Source of the DNA: Rhodospirillaceae bacterium
GTDB lineage: Bacteria; Pseudomonadota; Alphaproteobacteria; Rhodospirillales; Magnetospirillaceae
Assembly (NCBI GenBank): GCA_013349665.1
Contig: DUZF01000003.1
Coordinates: 1 to 35,619, forward strand
Direction of reading: 5' to 3'
Length of the DNA stretch: 35,619 bases
Part shown: piece after piece, positions 7,772 through 16,825 of the stretch
How positions within the stretch are numbered: the first letter of the stretch is position 1
Layout of the letters: each line of letters begins with the position of its first letter
Made by a program: the position numbers and the translations under genes
The notes under the pieces: model-generated
Told to the model about the DNA's origin: nothing
Databases searched by the model: none
The model's input: only the letters and a program-made list of their open reading frames with translations

Positions 7772-9514
7772 ATGAAGCCGTCAAAAGTGGCGAGCCGGCT
7801 GGAATCTATTCTCGACGGCATAAATGTAACGTTTCAGGCGATAGCCAACATCCATACCGGTCGTTGCTTCGGCTGCGAGGTTCTGCTGCGTGGCCACGAG
7901 GCGCTGGGCTATCCGACCGTCGCCGATATGTTTGACTTCTGCCATACCGTCGGGGCCCTGGCCGAAGTGGAGGTGGCGGTTCTCGGCAAAGCGGTGAACA
8001 AACTTGCCCGCCTGGAATGGAACGCCGAACTGCGGCTGTTCGTTCCCCTCGACTCCCGGCTGTTGCCGGAGGCGCGGGCCTTTCAAAAGGCCATACGTCA
8101 GGAAATCGGTGACCACTACACCCGATTGGTTATGGAAGTCGACGGCGGCACCGTTGTCGACGTGACCTCGGAATGGGTTAAGGCGCTCAAGAAGCACGGG
8201 GCCCTGATCGCTGCCGACCGCTTCGGTTCCGGCAAATTCAGTCAGCAGCTGCTTCACGAGGTGGACCCCGACTTTGTCAAGCTCTCCCCTTTTTTCGTCA
8301 CCGACATCGACAGCGACCGGCGCAAACGGGTCGCGCTTTCCCAGATGGTCGCCACGGCTCATACCCTGGGCATGCAGGTGATCGCGACGGGGGTACAGAC
8401 CGAGCGGGAGAACCTGGCACTGCGCGAGTTGGGGTGCGACATGGTCCAGGGCGTATTTGTGCAAAAGCCGGTCAACGATCCCCTGGCGCTGGAGGCCACC
8501 TATGCCCATTTGGCGGCGATCGGGGGTGAATACCGGCGGCGACGCACCGACCAGGAATGGATAGCAGAACAGTTGGATGGGATAGCGCCTGTGCTGATTA
8601 CCGAGAGCATGAGCCAGGTGTTTGAAAGATTGGCCAACGAGCCGGGACGCACACTGATTCCGGTAGTCGATAAACAGGGACAACCACTTGGCGTGGTGGT
8701 CGAGCGCAAACTCAAGAATTTTGCCTATTCGGTTTTTGGCAAAGATTTGATTGCCAATAAGGGGATCGGACGAACGCTGCAGAACTTTCTGTCGCATTGT
8801 CCCATCGCCGAGATATCCAGCAGCCTGCAACAGATTTTGGCATCGTTTTCGACGGCGGAGAGCGCCGACGGCGTCATCATTACCGAAAACGGACATTACC
8901 TGGGATTTCTTAGCGCCCCCTCCATCATTCGTGCCATCCATGAACGAACCCTGTCCCGCGCCCGCGACGAGAACCCGCTGACCAAATTGCCGGGCAACGA
9001 CCTGATCGCCGGTTTTGTCACCGAATGTTTTTCGTCCGGGCAGGCGACAGTGCTGGCCTATATCGATTTCGACAATTTTAAGCCATTCAACGATACCTAC
9101 GGCTTTCGTCAGGGTGACCGGGCCATTTTGCTGTTCGCCGATCTGATGCGCAGAGAGACGATCAACCGCGACTGGTTTATCGGCCATATCGGCGGTGACG
9201 ACTTTTTCATCGGCATGCGGGGCGGCGACCAATGGTCCGCCATGGAGGCGATCGGGAAACTGGTCGAGGATTTTTCTTCCGACGCGGAAAGCTTTTATGA
9301 TCAGGCTGCCCGGGAAAACCGGTGCATTTCAGCAAAGGACCGCGACGGAACCATCAAATGCTTTCCGTTGCTCTCGGCCAGCGCTGTCCTGGTGGGTATT
9401 CCAGCCGGCTCCACCGACCGCACTGTCGACGAAGTCAGCGCACTCATCGCGGCAAAGAAGAAGGACTCCAAGACCTCGCCAAACAAGATGGTCTTTGCCG
9501 TGCTGGAAGAGTAA
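7772..9514 (+). CDS. EAL-CBS-GGDEF protein (degenerate EAL, GGDDF cyclase domain)
   Basis: Domains in order are an EAL-like domain (about 15-245), a CBS-pair-like region (about 270-395) and a GGDEF domain (about 400-578). The GGDEF loop reads GGDDF (474-478), a variant normally compatible with diguanylate cyclase activity. I see no RxxD inhibitory site in the expected place just before it. The EAL domain is eroded: EVL at 36-38 instead of EAL, DR instead of DD at 149-150, and IATG instead of IAEG at 204-207, so hydrolysis of c-di-GMP is doubtful and it may only bind ligand. No membrane segment is seen. The CBS region may sense adenylates. It is a single-gene unit preceded by an AT-rich gap; its stop is nine bases from the convergent gene at 9524. 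Confidence 0.9.
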   Translation: MKPSKVASRLESILDGINVTFQAIANIHTGRCFGCEVLLRGHEALGYPTVADMFDFCHTVGALAEVEVAVLGKAVNKLARLEWNAELRLFVPLDSRLLPEARAFQKAIRQEIGDHYTRLVMEVDGGTVVDVTSEWVKALKKHGALIAADRFGSGKFSQQLLHEVDPDFVKLSPFFVTDIDSDRRKRVALSQMVATAHTLGMQVIATGVQTERENLALRELGCDMVQGVFVQKPVNDPLALEATYAHLAAIGGEYRRRRTDQEWIAEQLDGIAPVLITESMSQVFERLANEPGRTLIPVVDKQGQPLGVVVERKLKNFAYSVFGKDLIANKGIGRTLQNFLSHCPIAEISSSLQQILASFSTAESADGVIITENGHYLGFLSAPSIIRAIHERTLSRARDENPLTKLPGNDLIAGFVTECFSSGQATVLAYIDFDNFKPFNDTYGFRQGDRAILLFADLMRRETINRDWFIGHIGGDDFFIGMRGGDQWSAMEAIGKLVEDFSSDAESFYDQAARENRCISAKDRDGTIKCFPLLSASAVLVGIPAGSTDRTVDEVSALIAAKKKDSKTSPNKMVFAVLEE

Positions 9515-9523
9515 CGCCGGACA

Positions 9524-10861
9524 TCACTTTTCCGCTTGGTCGTCGCCGCTGTCCAGACCCAGCAGGCCACTGTCGTAATCATAGGTGAACAACTCGGCGA
9601 AGCGGCCCCAGTTGATGGCAGTCTCCAAAATCGACACTGCGTCGGTCCGGGAAACGTGGTCCTGCAGCTCCGAAATGAAGCGGTCCTCCGGCGCCTCTGA
9701 ATCCTGGCGTTCCTTGAGAATCTGGTGCATGTGGCGGATCAGCGGAACATGCTTCATCAGATGGTCCTGGAAGATACGCTTGCGATCCTGGATGTCCGCC
9801 TCGTGAAGGCCGAAGGCCTCCCTGGTCAGCGAAACGGTCATGCCGGACAGGGTGATGAACCTGAGCAGTTCCAGGCCCTGCACCAGAGCCATCAGGCGGT
9901 CCATCTCCAGCGATTCGCTTTCGGCCAGATCGGCCAGATCGGCGGTACCGTCGTAAGGCGGGTAATTGATGGCGTCGATCAGGCCCAGCATGGGTTGCAC
10001 GCCGACCGCGGGCAGCCGGAAGGAGATGCCGACCTGCGGTCCCTGCGTCGCCGCCACCGGCGCCCGTGCCATGCCGACCGCCAATTGGTGATAGATGTCG
10101 TCGACGATCTTCTTGAATTCCTCGCTTTCACGGTCGCGCGGATGGGGAATGTCGATGCGGAAATCGGCACTGATCCTGCCGGGATGCGGCGACATGACGA
10201 TAATGCGGTCCGAGACTTCCACCGCTTCCTGGATATTGTGGGAAATGAAAACGATTCCGCGGGTGGAGATCTTCCGCTCCGTCCACAAATCCATCAGGTC
10301 GCCGCGCAGAATCTCGGCGGTGAGCACATCCAGCGCCGAAAACGGCTCATCCAGCAGCAACAGGTCCGGTTCCACCACCAGGGCGCGGGCGAAACCGACC
10401 CGCTGGCGCATGCCGCCGGACAGTTCCTTGGGATAGGCGTTCTCGTAGCCGTCGAGACCGATCAGGTCGATGGCCTTGACCGCCCGTTTGCGTCGCTCCG
10501 AGGCGCCCACCCCCTGCGCTTCCAGGCCAAAGCTGACATTCTCCAGGACGGTCATCCAGGGAAACAGCGCGAAGCTCTGGAACACCATGGCTATGCCCGG
10601 CATCGGTTCGGTGACAGGCCGTCCACGATAAAGCACCTCGCCATGCGAGGCGGGAACGAGGCCGGCGATGATCCGCAGCAGCGTCGATTTTCCGCATCCC
10701 GACTGGCCAAGGATGGCAACGATCTCGCCATCGGCAATGGTCAGGTCGATGCCGTCCAGCACCACGGGCGAATTGGCTCCGCCGGCACCGTAAGTTTTGA
10801 CCACCCGCTTGAGTGCCATGGGCGGCGGCGCATTGGCCGGGGACTTGACGATATCGAGCAT
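9524..10861 (-). CDS. ABC transporter ATPase of the nitrate/sulfonate (NitT/TauT) type with C-terminal AAA-associated domain
   Basis: The first ~260 residues form an ABC ATPase with Walker A GQSGCGKST, Q-loop VFQSFALFPW, signature LSGGMRQRVGFARA, Walker B LLLLDEPFSALD and switch His in ISHNIQE. The remaining ~185 residues resemble the C-terminal AAA-associated domain found in some anion-transporter ATPases (LRFITLSGMTVSLTREAFG and the C-terminal LETAINWGRFAELFTYD). Start is ATG at 10861 with AGGAG seven bases upstream; ATG at 10864 is an alternative. A reading frame continuing without stops into the upstream permease gene is a high-GC artefact. It follows the duplicated permease gene by 23 bases and surely works with it. 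The substrate is unknown. Confidence 0.9.
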   Translation of the reverse strand: MLDIVKSPANAPPPMALKRVVKTYGAGGANSPVVLDGIDLTIADGEIVAILGQSGCGKSTLLRIIAGLVPASHGEVLYRGRPVTEPMPGIAMVFQSFALFPWMTVLENVSFGLEAQGVGASERRKRAVKAIDLIGLDGYENAYPKELSGGMRQRVGFARALVVEPDLLLLDEPFSALDVLTAEILRGDLMDLWTERKISTRGIVFISHNIQEAVEVSDRIIVMSPHPGRISADFRIDIPHPRDRESEEFKKIVDDIYHQLAVGMARAPVAATQGPQVGISFRLPAVGVQPMLGLIDAINYPPYDGTADLADLAESESLEMDRLMALVQGLELLRFITLSGMTVSLTREAFGLHEADIQDRKRIFQDHLMKHVPLIRHMHQILKERQDSEAPEDRFISELQDHVSRTDAVSILETAINWGRFAELFTYDYDSGLLGLDSGDDQAEK

Positions 10862-10884
10862 CATGGTTCTCCTGGCAGCGGGGC

Positions 10885-12639
10885 TCAGTTGAGGCGGACG
10901 CGTTCTTCCGCCCAGGCATAAAGCCTGCGCCACAGCAAACGGTTGATCAGCGTGACGAACACGCAGAGCACGGCACTGCCAAGGACCACCCGGGACATGT
11001 CTCCGGCGGCCGAGGCCTTGGCGATGTAGGCGCCGATGCCGGTGGCGCTGAGGGTGGTGTCGCCCCATTTGACGATCTCGGCGACGATGCTGGCGTTCCA
11101 CGAGCCACCCGAGGCGGTGACCACGCCGGTGACATAAGCCGGCAGCACATAGGGCAGGGCCACCTTGCGCCACCACATGAAGCCCTTGGCGCCGAAGTTC
11201 TGGGCGGCGAACTGCAACTCGGCGGGCATGGTCGACATGCCGCCGATGACGTTGAACAGGATGTACCACTGCGTCCCGAGGATCATCAGCGGCGACAGCC
11301 AGTATTCCGGATCGACACCGAAGCGGGTGATCAGGATCACTGCGATGGGAAACAGCAGATTGGCCGGAAAGGCGGCCATGATCTGCACCACCGGCTGCAG
11401 GGTCTGCGCCAGTCTGGGCCGCAATCCGACCATCACCCCGATCGGCACCCAGACCAGCGAGGCGATGACAATCCAGAACAATACCCGCGCGGCGGTCAGG
11501 AAGCCAAAAAAGAACACCGTGCGGATTTCGGCAAGGTCCACCTCTTCGGTGACCAGCGCCTTGACTTCCCACAGGCTGTAAGCGGCCAGGGAGATCAAGG
11601 CGAGGTTCCAGGCGGTGTTGACGGCGCGGACGAGGGCCGGGCTCATCGGTTGGCGCACCGTCCGGCGGATGGTGACCTCGCGCGCCGGGGAAAAGAGGTG
11701 TTTGCCGGCGAATTCCGACACCAGGCTCACGGAGTCGGCGATCCAGTTGACCAGCATGGCCCCGCGCACCATGTCGAGGAACCAGCTTTCGCGCGGCTTC
11801 TCTCCCGGATCGTCCGAGGGGCGAAACTTGTCCGACCACACCAAAAGCGGCCGCATTACCAGCTGGTCCACCGCGACGATGACGAACAGCATGGCGGCAA
11901 GCGCGTAGCCCACGGCGGCGATATCCTTGGCGTCGATGGCGGCGGCGATATAGGAGCCGATGCCGGGAAGGGTCACCTGGCTGTCCGCGACGGTGATGGC
12001 CTCGGACGCCACCACGAAGAACCAGCCGCCCGATGCCGACATCATCAGGTTCCACACCATCTGCGGCATGGCGTAGGGCACTTCGAGACACCAGAACTTG
12101 CGCCAGGCCGAGGCCCGGAACATGCGGGAAGCCTCCTCGAGGTCCAGCGGCACCGTCTTGAACGACTGGTACAGGCTGAAGGTGATGTTCCAGGCCTGCG
12201 AGGTGAAGATGGCGAAGATCGAGGCGCATTCCACTCCCATCAGGCTGCCGGGAAACAGGGCGATGAAGCCGGTGACGGTGATGGTGAGGAAGCTGAGGAT
12301 GGGGACCGACTGCAGGATATCGAGAACGGGGATCAGCAGTTTTTCCATTAGCCGGCTCTTGGCCGCCAACGCCGCATAGGCCAGGCTGAAGACGATGGAA
12401 CAAACCATGGCGATGGCCATGCGCAAGGTGGTCTGCAGGGCGTATTCGGGCAGGTTGACGGGGTCGAGGGAAATGTCCAGCTGGGTCTTGCCCACCTCGA
12501 ACGGTAAGACCATGCCGTGATGGGCATGGGCGACCATGGTCACCGCCGAGATCACCAGGACGAACGCCAGAACATCCCAGTGATTGGGCATCGCCGGTCG
12601 GCGGATGGCGGGCAAGGCGAAACTGTCAGTCACATTCAT
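10885..12639 (-). CDS. Duplicated ABC transporter permease, anion (NitT/TauT-like) type
   Basis: This 584-residue integral membrane protein contains two tandem permease halves, each with a BPD-type coupling region. The first half has EEASRMFRASAWRKFWCLEVPYAMPQMVWN, the second AAQNFGAKGFMWWRKVALPYVLPAYVTG; both fit the EAA-loop pattern that contacts the ATPase. About twelve membrane segments are apparent. This matches the duplicated permease of anion ABC systems. Start is ATG at 12639 (MNVTDSFALP); GTG at 12651 is possible. It begins 46 bases after the pstB stop on the same strand, so it may be read with the pst genes. No substrate-binding protein is encoded next to it. Confidence 0.88.
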   Translation of the reverse strand: MNVTDSFALPAIRRPAMPNHWDVLAFVLVISAVTMVAHAHHGMVLPFEVGKTQLDISLDPVNLPEYALQTTLRMAIAMVCSIVFSLAYAALAAKSRLMEKLLIPVLDILQSVPILSFLTITVTGFIALFPGSLMGVECASIFAIFTSQAWNITFSLYQSFKTVPLDLEEASRMFRASAWRKFWCLEVPYAMPQMVWNLMMSASGGWFFVVASEAITVADSQVTLPGIGSYIAAAIDAKDIAAVGYALAAMLFVIVAVDQLVMRPLLVWSDKFRPSDDPGEKPRESWFLDMVRGAMLVNWIADSVSLVSEFAGKHLFSPAREVTIRRTVRQPMSPALVRAVNTAWNLALISLAAYSLWEVKALVTEEVDLAEIRTVFFFGFLTAARVLFWIVIASLVWVPIGVMVGLRPRLAQTLQPVVQIMAAFPANLLFPIAVILITRFGVDPEYWLSPLMILGTQWYILFNVIGGMSTMPAELQFAAQNFGAKGFMWWRKVALPYVLPAYVTGVVTASGGSWNASIVAEIVKWGDTTLSATGIGAYIAKASAAGDMSRVVLGSAVLCVFVTLINRLLWRRLYAWAEERVRLN

Positions 12640-12684
12640 GGCCTGTCGCACCCAGCTCGCATTGTCCCGGTGAAACGATCTGTT

Positions 12685-13515
12685 TCAGCTGAACTCGCCG
12701 CGAATATATTCCTTGGTCAGCTTTTCCTTCGGCGAATGGAAGATCTGCCGGGTCGGTCCCATTTCCACCAGATAGCCTGTCCGGTTGCCTTGCGAAATGT
12801 CGACCGAGAAGAAGGCGGTGATATCCGCCACGCGGGTGGCCTGCTGCATGTTATGGGTCACCATGGCGATGGTGTAGTTTTCCTTCAACTCCAGCATCAG
12901 TTCCTCGATGCGCCGGGTGGCGACGGGATCGAGGGCGGAACAGGGTTCATCCATCAACAGCACGGCGGGTTCGGTGGCGATGGCCCTGGCGATGCACAAC
13001 CGTTGCTGCTGGCCGCCGGACAGCGACAGGCCGCTGGCCTTCAGCTTGTCCTTGACCTCGTCCCACAACGCGGCCCGGCGCAGGGCTTTTTCCACCTTGT
13101 CCGGCAGGTTGCCCTTGTAGCGGTTAAGGCGCAGGCCGAAGGCGACATTGTCGAAAATGCTCATGGAAAACGGGTTGGGTTGCTGAAACACCATGCCGAT
13201 ATGGCGGCGTACCAGCACCGGATTGATTTTCTTATGGTAGATGTCCTGTTCCCGGAACCGCACGCTGCCATGCAGCTGGAAACCCCGCACCATGTCGTTC
13301 ATGCGGTTCAGGCTGCGCAACACGGTGCTCTTGCCGCAGCCGGACGGACCGATGAAGCCGGTTATCTGCCCTTTATGGATCTTTACATGACTGTCGCGCA
13401 CGGCAAGGAAAGATCCGTAGAAGATCTTGTCGACCTTGCAATCAATGGCGACCGCCTTGTCTTCCTCGGTTACGTGTTCCGAACCAAGGATGATCTCGGG
13501 ATTCAGAGAGGACAT
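12685..13515 (-). CDS. pstB: PstB, phosphate ABC transporter ATPase
   Basis: PstB powers high-affinity phosphate import through PstC/PstA. The 276-residue protein has Walker [10 protein letters not shown], the PstB-type LRSLNRMND segment, Q-loop VFQQPNPF, signature [16 protein letters not shown], Walker [14 protein letters not shown] and switch His in VTHNMQQA. The C-terminal [23 protein letters not shown] is diagnostic of PstB. Start is ATG at 13515 ([11 protein letters not shown]) with AGGAG six bases upstream; a GTG at 13533 overlapping pstA is less likely. The segment [17 protein letters not shown] includes a short insertion before the end that some PstB proteins share. PhoU does not follow; an anion ABC system does. 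Confidence 0.96.
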   Translation of the reverse strand: MSSLNPEIILGSEHVTEEDKAVAIDCKVDKIFYGSFLAVRDSHVKIHKGQITGFIGPSGCGKSTVLRSLNRMNDMVRGFQLHGSVRFREQDIYHKKINPVLVRRHIGMVFQQPNPFSMSIFDNVAFGLRLNRYKGNLPDKVEKALRRAALWDEVKDKLKASGLSLSGGQQQRLCIARAIATEPAVLLMDEPCSALDPVATRRIEELMLELKENYTIAMVTHNMQQATRVADITAFFSVDISQGNRTGYLVEMGPTRQIFHSPKEKLTKEYIRGEFS

Positions 13516-13529
13516 GACGGGCTCCTTTT

Positions 13530-14420
13530 TCACACTTTGGGTCGCCCGACCAGGCGGCTCAGGACATTGAACAGCAGGACGATCAGCACCAGCACCAGGG
13601 AGGCCGTCCAGGCCAGTTCGATCTGGTTGTCGAAGGGCATGCTGGAGAAATTATAGATGAGGATCGACAGCGACGCGGTCGGTTGGCCAAGGCTGTTGAA
13701 CCAATAATTGCTGAACAGGGCGGTAAACAGCAGCGGCGCCGATTCGCCGGACACGCGGGCCACCGCCAGCATCACACCGGTCAGGATTCCGGGCGCCGCC
13801 GTCGGCAGGACCACCTTGATGATCATCTGGCTATGGGTGCACCCCATGCCCAGCGCCGCATCCTTGATCTTGCGCGGCACCATGGCCATGGCCTCGGCCG
13901 AGGTCAGCACCATGGTCGGCAGCATCAGCACCGCCAGGGCCAGTCCACCGGCCAAAGCGGAATAACTGTTCATGGCGACGACGACCGCCGCGTAGACGAA
14001 CACGCCGGCGAGGATCGACGGAAAACCGGTCAGCACCTTGGCGACGAAGCGGGTCACCTGGGTGGTCCTGCCGTCGGGGGCGATTTCCACCAGATAAACC
14101 GCCGCCAGGATGCCCAGGGGAATGCTGATCGCCGAGGCCAGGCAGACCATCACCAGCGTGCCGACGATGGCATTGCCGAAACCGCCGCCCATCTCGAAGC
14201 CGGCCGGCGGCAGTTCGGTAAACAGCTCAAGGCCGAGCCGGGCGCCGCCGGTACTGACCAGCATGTAGAGAACCGACAGCAACGGCACCGCCGCCGCCAG
14301 GGCGATAACCCAGGCGGCGCAGGTAAGGATGATGTTCTTCGCCTCGCGCGGATCGGCAAAAGAAAAATTGAGGTTCGCCGGCACGGTTGGCGGCTCGCAG
14401 GCTGGTGCCAGAGTGCTCAC
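13530..14420 (-). CDS. pstA: PstA, phosphate ABC transporter permease
   Basis: PstA is one of the two permeases of the high-affinity phosphate transporter. The 296-residue protein has about six membrane segments and the family motifs: [22 protein letters not shown] near the first transport helices, [14 protein letters not shown], and an EAA-type loop around [28 protein letters not shown]. The GTG start at 14420 overlaps the pstC stop (14417-14419) as GTGA, so translation is probably coupled. The gene is complete, and pstB starts 15 bases after its stop. Confidence 0.95.
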   Translation of the reverse strand: MSTLAPACEPPTVPANLNFSFADPREAKNIILTCAAWVIALAAAVPLLSVLYMLVSTGGARLGLELFTELPPAGFEMGGGFGNAIVGTLVMVCLASAISIPLGILAAVYLVEIAPDGRTTQVTRFVAKVLTGFPSILAGVFVYAAVVVAMNSYSALAGGLALAVLMLPTMVLTSAEAMAMVPRKIKDAALGMGCTHSQMIIKVVLPTAAPGILTGVMLAVARVSGESAPLLFTALFSNYWFNSLGQPTASLSILIYNFSSMPFDNQIELAWTASLVLVLIVLLFNVLSRLVGRPKV

Positions 14421-15394
14421 GATACCCCCGAAATCCGTCGTTGGGTCAGTGCCAGCAGCGCATTGCCGAGGACGTTGACCATCAAGGTTATGAACAGCAG
14501 CACCAGGGCGGCATACATCAGGGCGCCGACCTCGACCGGTCCGGCCTCCGGAAAATGCGACGCCAGCAGCGAGGCCAGGGTATCGCCCGGAGAAAACAGG
14601 CTGAGGCTGATCTGGTTGGAGTTACCGATCAGCATGGCCAGCGCCATGGTTTCCCCCAGGGCCCTGCCAAATCCCAGAACCAGGGCGGAAAAGATGCCGC
14701 CGGCGGCGGTGGGCAGCAGGACCTTGAGGATCGCCTCCCAACGGGTGGCGCCCAGGCCGTAGGCGGCTTCCTTGGTGCGATAGGGGATCGCCTGCAGGGC
14801 GTCCTGGGAAATGGCGGTGATGGTCGGCAGGACCATGATGGCCAGCACGATGGTCGCCGGCAACATTCCCGGACCGTTGAAGCTGGTGCCGAAGATCGGC
14901 ATCCAGCCGGCATGCAGATGCAGCCATTCGGCCAGGGGCCTGATCTCCGGGATGACGACGAAAATTCCCCACAGACCGAACACCACGCTGGGGATGGCGG
15001 CCAGCATCTCAATGACGGTGCGGAACACCATCGCCAGACGCGGCGGGAGGAAATCCTGGGTCAGGAAGATGGCCACGGTAAGTCCGAAAAACCCGGCAAT
15101 GATCAGCGCCAGCAGAGAACTGTACAGGGTTCCCCAGATCTCCGGCAGCAGGCCGAACCTGCCGGCCTGGGCGTCCCAGATCGAGTCGGTGAGAAACCCC
15201 AACCGGTAGCTGCCGATGGCAGGTGCCGCCTTGGCGCCGATCTTCCACAGGATATAAGCCAGCAAAACCAGGATGGCCCAGGCCGCGACATGGGTCAGGG
15301 CCTGGAAACACCGGTCCCATAAATGCTCCAGCGCCGACGGCGGTCGCGAAACCGTTTGGCTGTCGGCCGGGTTGGGACGGCTCTCTGTGGCCAT
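14417..15394 (-). CDS. pstC: PstC, phosphate ABC transporter permease
   Basis: PstC pairs with PstA in the inner membrane. The protein from ATG at 15394 (MATESRPNPADSQ) is 325 residues with about six hydrophobic helices, the typical FGLLPEIWGTLYSSLLALIIA and AAIPSVVFGLWG segments, and the coupling loop YRTKEAAYGLGATRWEAI. A longer reading frame reaching 15634 overlaps pstS and has an Arg-rich non-membrane extension, so it is rejected. The start lies 21 bases after the pstS stop. The stop overlaps the pstA start. Confidence 0.95.
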   Translation of the reverse strand: MATESRPNPADSQTVSRPPSALEHLWDRCFQALTHVAAWAILVLLAYILWKIGAKAAPAIGSYRLGFLTDSIWDAQAGRFGLLPEIWGTLYSSLLALIIAGFFGLTVAIFLTQDFLPPRLAMVFRTVIEMLAAIPSVVFGLWGIFVVIPEIRPLAEWLHLHAGWMPIFGTSFNGPGMLPATIVLAIMVLPTITAISQDALQAIPYRTKEAAYGLGATRWEAILKVLLPTAAGGIFSALVLGFGRALGETMALAMLIGNSNQISLSLFSPGDTLASLLASHFPEAGPVEVGALMYAALVLLFITLMVNVLGNALLALTQRRISGVS

Positions 15395-15414
15395 TTCTGT
15401 CACCGGGCTAATGG

Positions 15415-16446
15415 TTACTGGATCTGGGCGGCGGCGGCGCGGACCTTGGCGGCGATATTGGCCGGAAGGGGAATATAGCCCATGGCGTCGGCGCCCTTCT
15501 GGCCCTCGGTGAGGCCGTATTCCACCAGTTTGCGCAGGACCGCCGCCTTTTCCGGAGCTTGCTTCTTGTAGAACAGCATCCAGGTGAAAGAGGCGATGGG
15601 ATAGGAGTCGGCGCCTTCCGGATCGGGGATCCACACCCTGAGGTCGTCGCTTTTCGGATCGGCGCTGGCCAGGGCCGCGATGCCGGAAGCCTCACTGGGA
15701 GTGACGAATTTACCGGATTTGTTCTCCAGGCTGGCGGTATCCGCCTTGGTCAGTTTCGCATAGCCGTATTCGATATAGCCGATGGCGCCGGGGGTCTGCT
15801 TGATGGTGGCGGTGACGCCGTCATTTTTCGGCGCGGCGACGAATTGCGGCGTCTTCGGCCATTGAACGGTGGTTCCCATGCCGACGGTCTTCCTGATGGC
15901 CTCGCTGAGGGTCACCAGATGCTGGGTGAAAACGAAGGTGGTGCCGCTGGCGTCGGAACGGGTGACCACGGTGATCGGCAGGTCGGGCAAAGCGGCGCCG
16001 GGGTTGGCGGCGGTGATGGCCGGGTCGTTCCACTTGGTAATGGTGCCGGCGAAGATCCCGGTATAGGCGGCCCGGGTCAGCTTCAGGTCCTTCGGCTTGC
16101 CGGGCAGGTTGTAGGCCAGCACGATCTCGCCGGCGGTCATCGGCAGCAGCAGCGTCCCTTCCGCCACCTTGGCCATCTCCTCGTCCTTCATCGCCGCGTC
16201 GCTGGCGGCGAAATCGACGGTGTGGTTGACGAAGTCCTGGATGCCGGCGCCGCTTCCCTTGGCCTGGTAATCAACCGTCACGCCCGGGTTCTGCTTGGAG
16301 AAATCCTTCAGCCAGGCGGAATACAGCGGGAAGGGAAAACTGGCCCCCGAGCCAACCAGATGCATGTCTTCGGCGGCGGCGGTACCGGCGAGGGATGTGG
16401 CGGCACAGAGGCAAAGGGTAAATGCGGATTTCCGGAGGCTGATCAA
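15415..16446 (-). CDS. pstS: PstS, periplasmic phosphate-binding protein
   Basis: PstS captures phosphate in the periplasm for PstCAB. The 343-residue product starts with a clear signal peptide (MISLRKSAFTLCLCAATSLA then GTAAAEDMHLVGSG, cleavage probably after AAA). Family phosphate-binding segments are GSGASFPFPLYSAWL, DFAASDAAM, and VVTRSDASGTTFVFTQHL. The start codon appears to be TTG at 16446, preceded by AAAGG at suitable spacing; I find no in-frame ATG upstream. It is the first gene of the pst run, so the promoter must lie in the AT-rich gap beyond 16446. Expression is probably induced by phosphate limitation, as for the family. Confidence 0.95.
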   Translation of the reverse strand: MISLRKSAFTLCLCAATSLAGTAAAEDMHLVGSGASFPFPLYSAWLKDFSKQNPGVTVDYQAKGSGAGIQDFVNHTVDFAASDAAMKDEEMAKVAEGTLLLPMTAGEIVLAYNLPGKPKDLKLTRAAYTGIFAGTITKWNDPAITAANPGAALPDLPITVVTRSDASGTTFVFTQHLVTLSEAIRKTVGMGTTVQWPKTPQFVAAPKNDGVTATIKQTPGAIGYIEYGYAKLTKADTASLENKSGKFVTPSEASGIAALASADPKSDDLRVWIPDPEGADSYPIASFTWMLFYKKQAPEKAAVLRKLVEYGLTEGQKGADAMGYIPLPANIAAKVRAAAAQIQ

Positions 16447-16825
16447 GACGGCACCTTTGATTTTGACGACAACGAAGCCGCCGCAAGCGGGGCAGCAACG
16501 CCATGCTGCCCCAACTCCCCATCGCCAAATATTATGTATTTGTTACTCTTTTGAGAGACTTCGCGGTGAGAGTACAATTTATATTTTTCGATATTTCGAT
16601 TAAGAAAAAATCATTGTAATTTTCTATCAATAAAATATCTTCATATACAAATCCATGATAGAATCATCATTACTTGATTTTTTTAAATAAAAAAGTGGGT
16701 ATTCATTAAAATATTATGAATTTATAGGGTTAATGAAAGTTTAACGCAACCTGGCAGCCTGCTTTGGCATTATCCGGCTGACATTCATCGCACATGTCGG
16801 TGGATCTGCCATTTCAGGAGGTACC
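16447..16825. other. AT-rich divergent intergenic region between pstS and the chemoreceptor gene
   Basis: This 379-base gap holds the promoters for both the minus-strand pst genes and the plus-strand chemoreceptor. From about 16530 to 16745 it is strongly AT-rich. I see no open reading frame or RNA gene that I can support. A weak PhoB-box-like site is listed separately at 16644-16661. Confidence 0.6.
16644..16661 (-). promoter_or_regulatory. Weak candidate PhoB box upstream of pstS
   Basis: On the minus strand this reads CTATCAT-GGAT-TTGTATA. The first half matches the PhoB half-site CTGTCAT at six of seven bases; the second matches at only three of seven. The 7-4-7 spacing and location, about 200 bases upstream of pstS, fit, but the second half is poor, so it may be chance in AT-rich DNA. 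Confidence 0.25.

Noticed and set aside
7781-9232. Long minus-strand frame opposite the EAL-GGDEF gene
   Set aside because: Antisense shadow; the plus-strand product has clear domains.
10865-12403. Stop-free extension of the ABC ATPase frame by more than 500 codons through the permease gene
   Set aside because: It is an off-frame reading of the duplicated permease gene; its translation has no family resemblance, and the ATPase has a good ATG with AGGAG at 10861.
15395-15634. Longer pstC start
   Set aside because: It overlaps pstS by more than 200 bases and adds an Arg/Gly-rich segment with no PstC resemblance.
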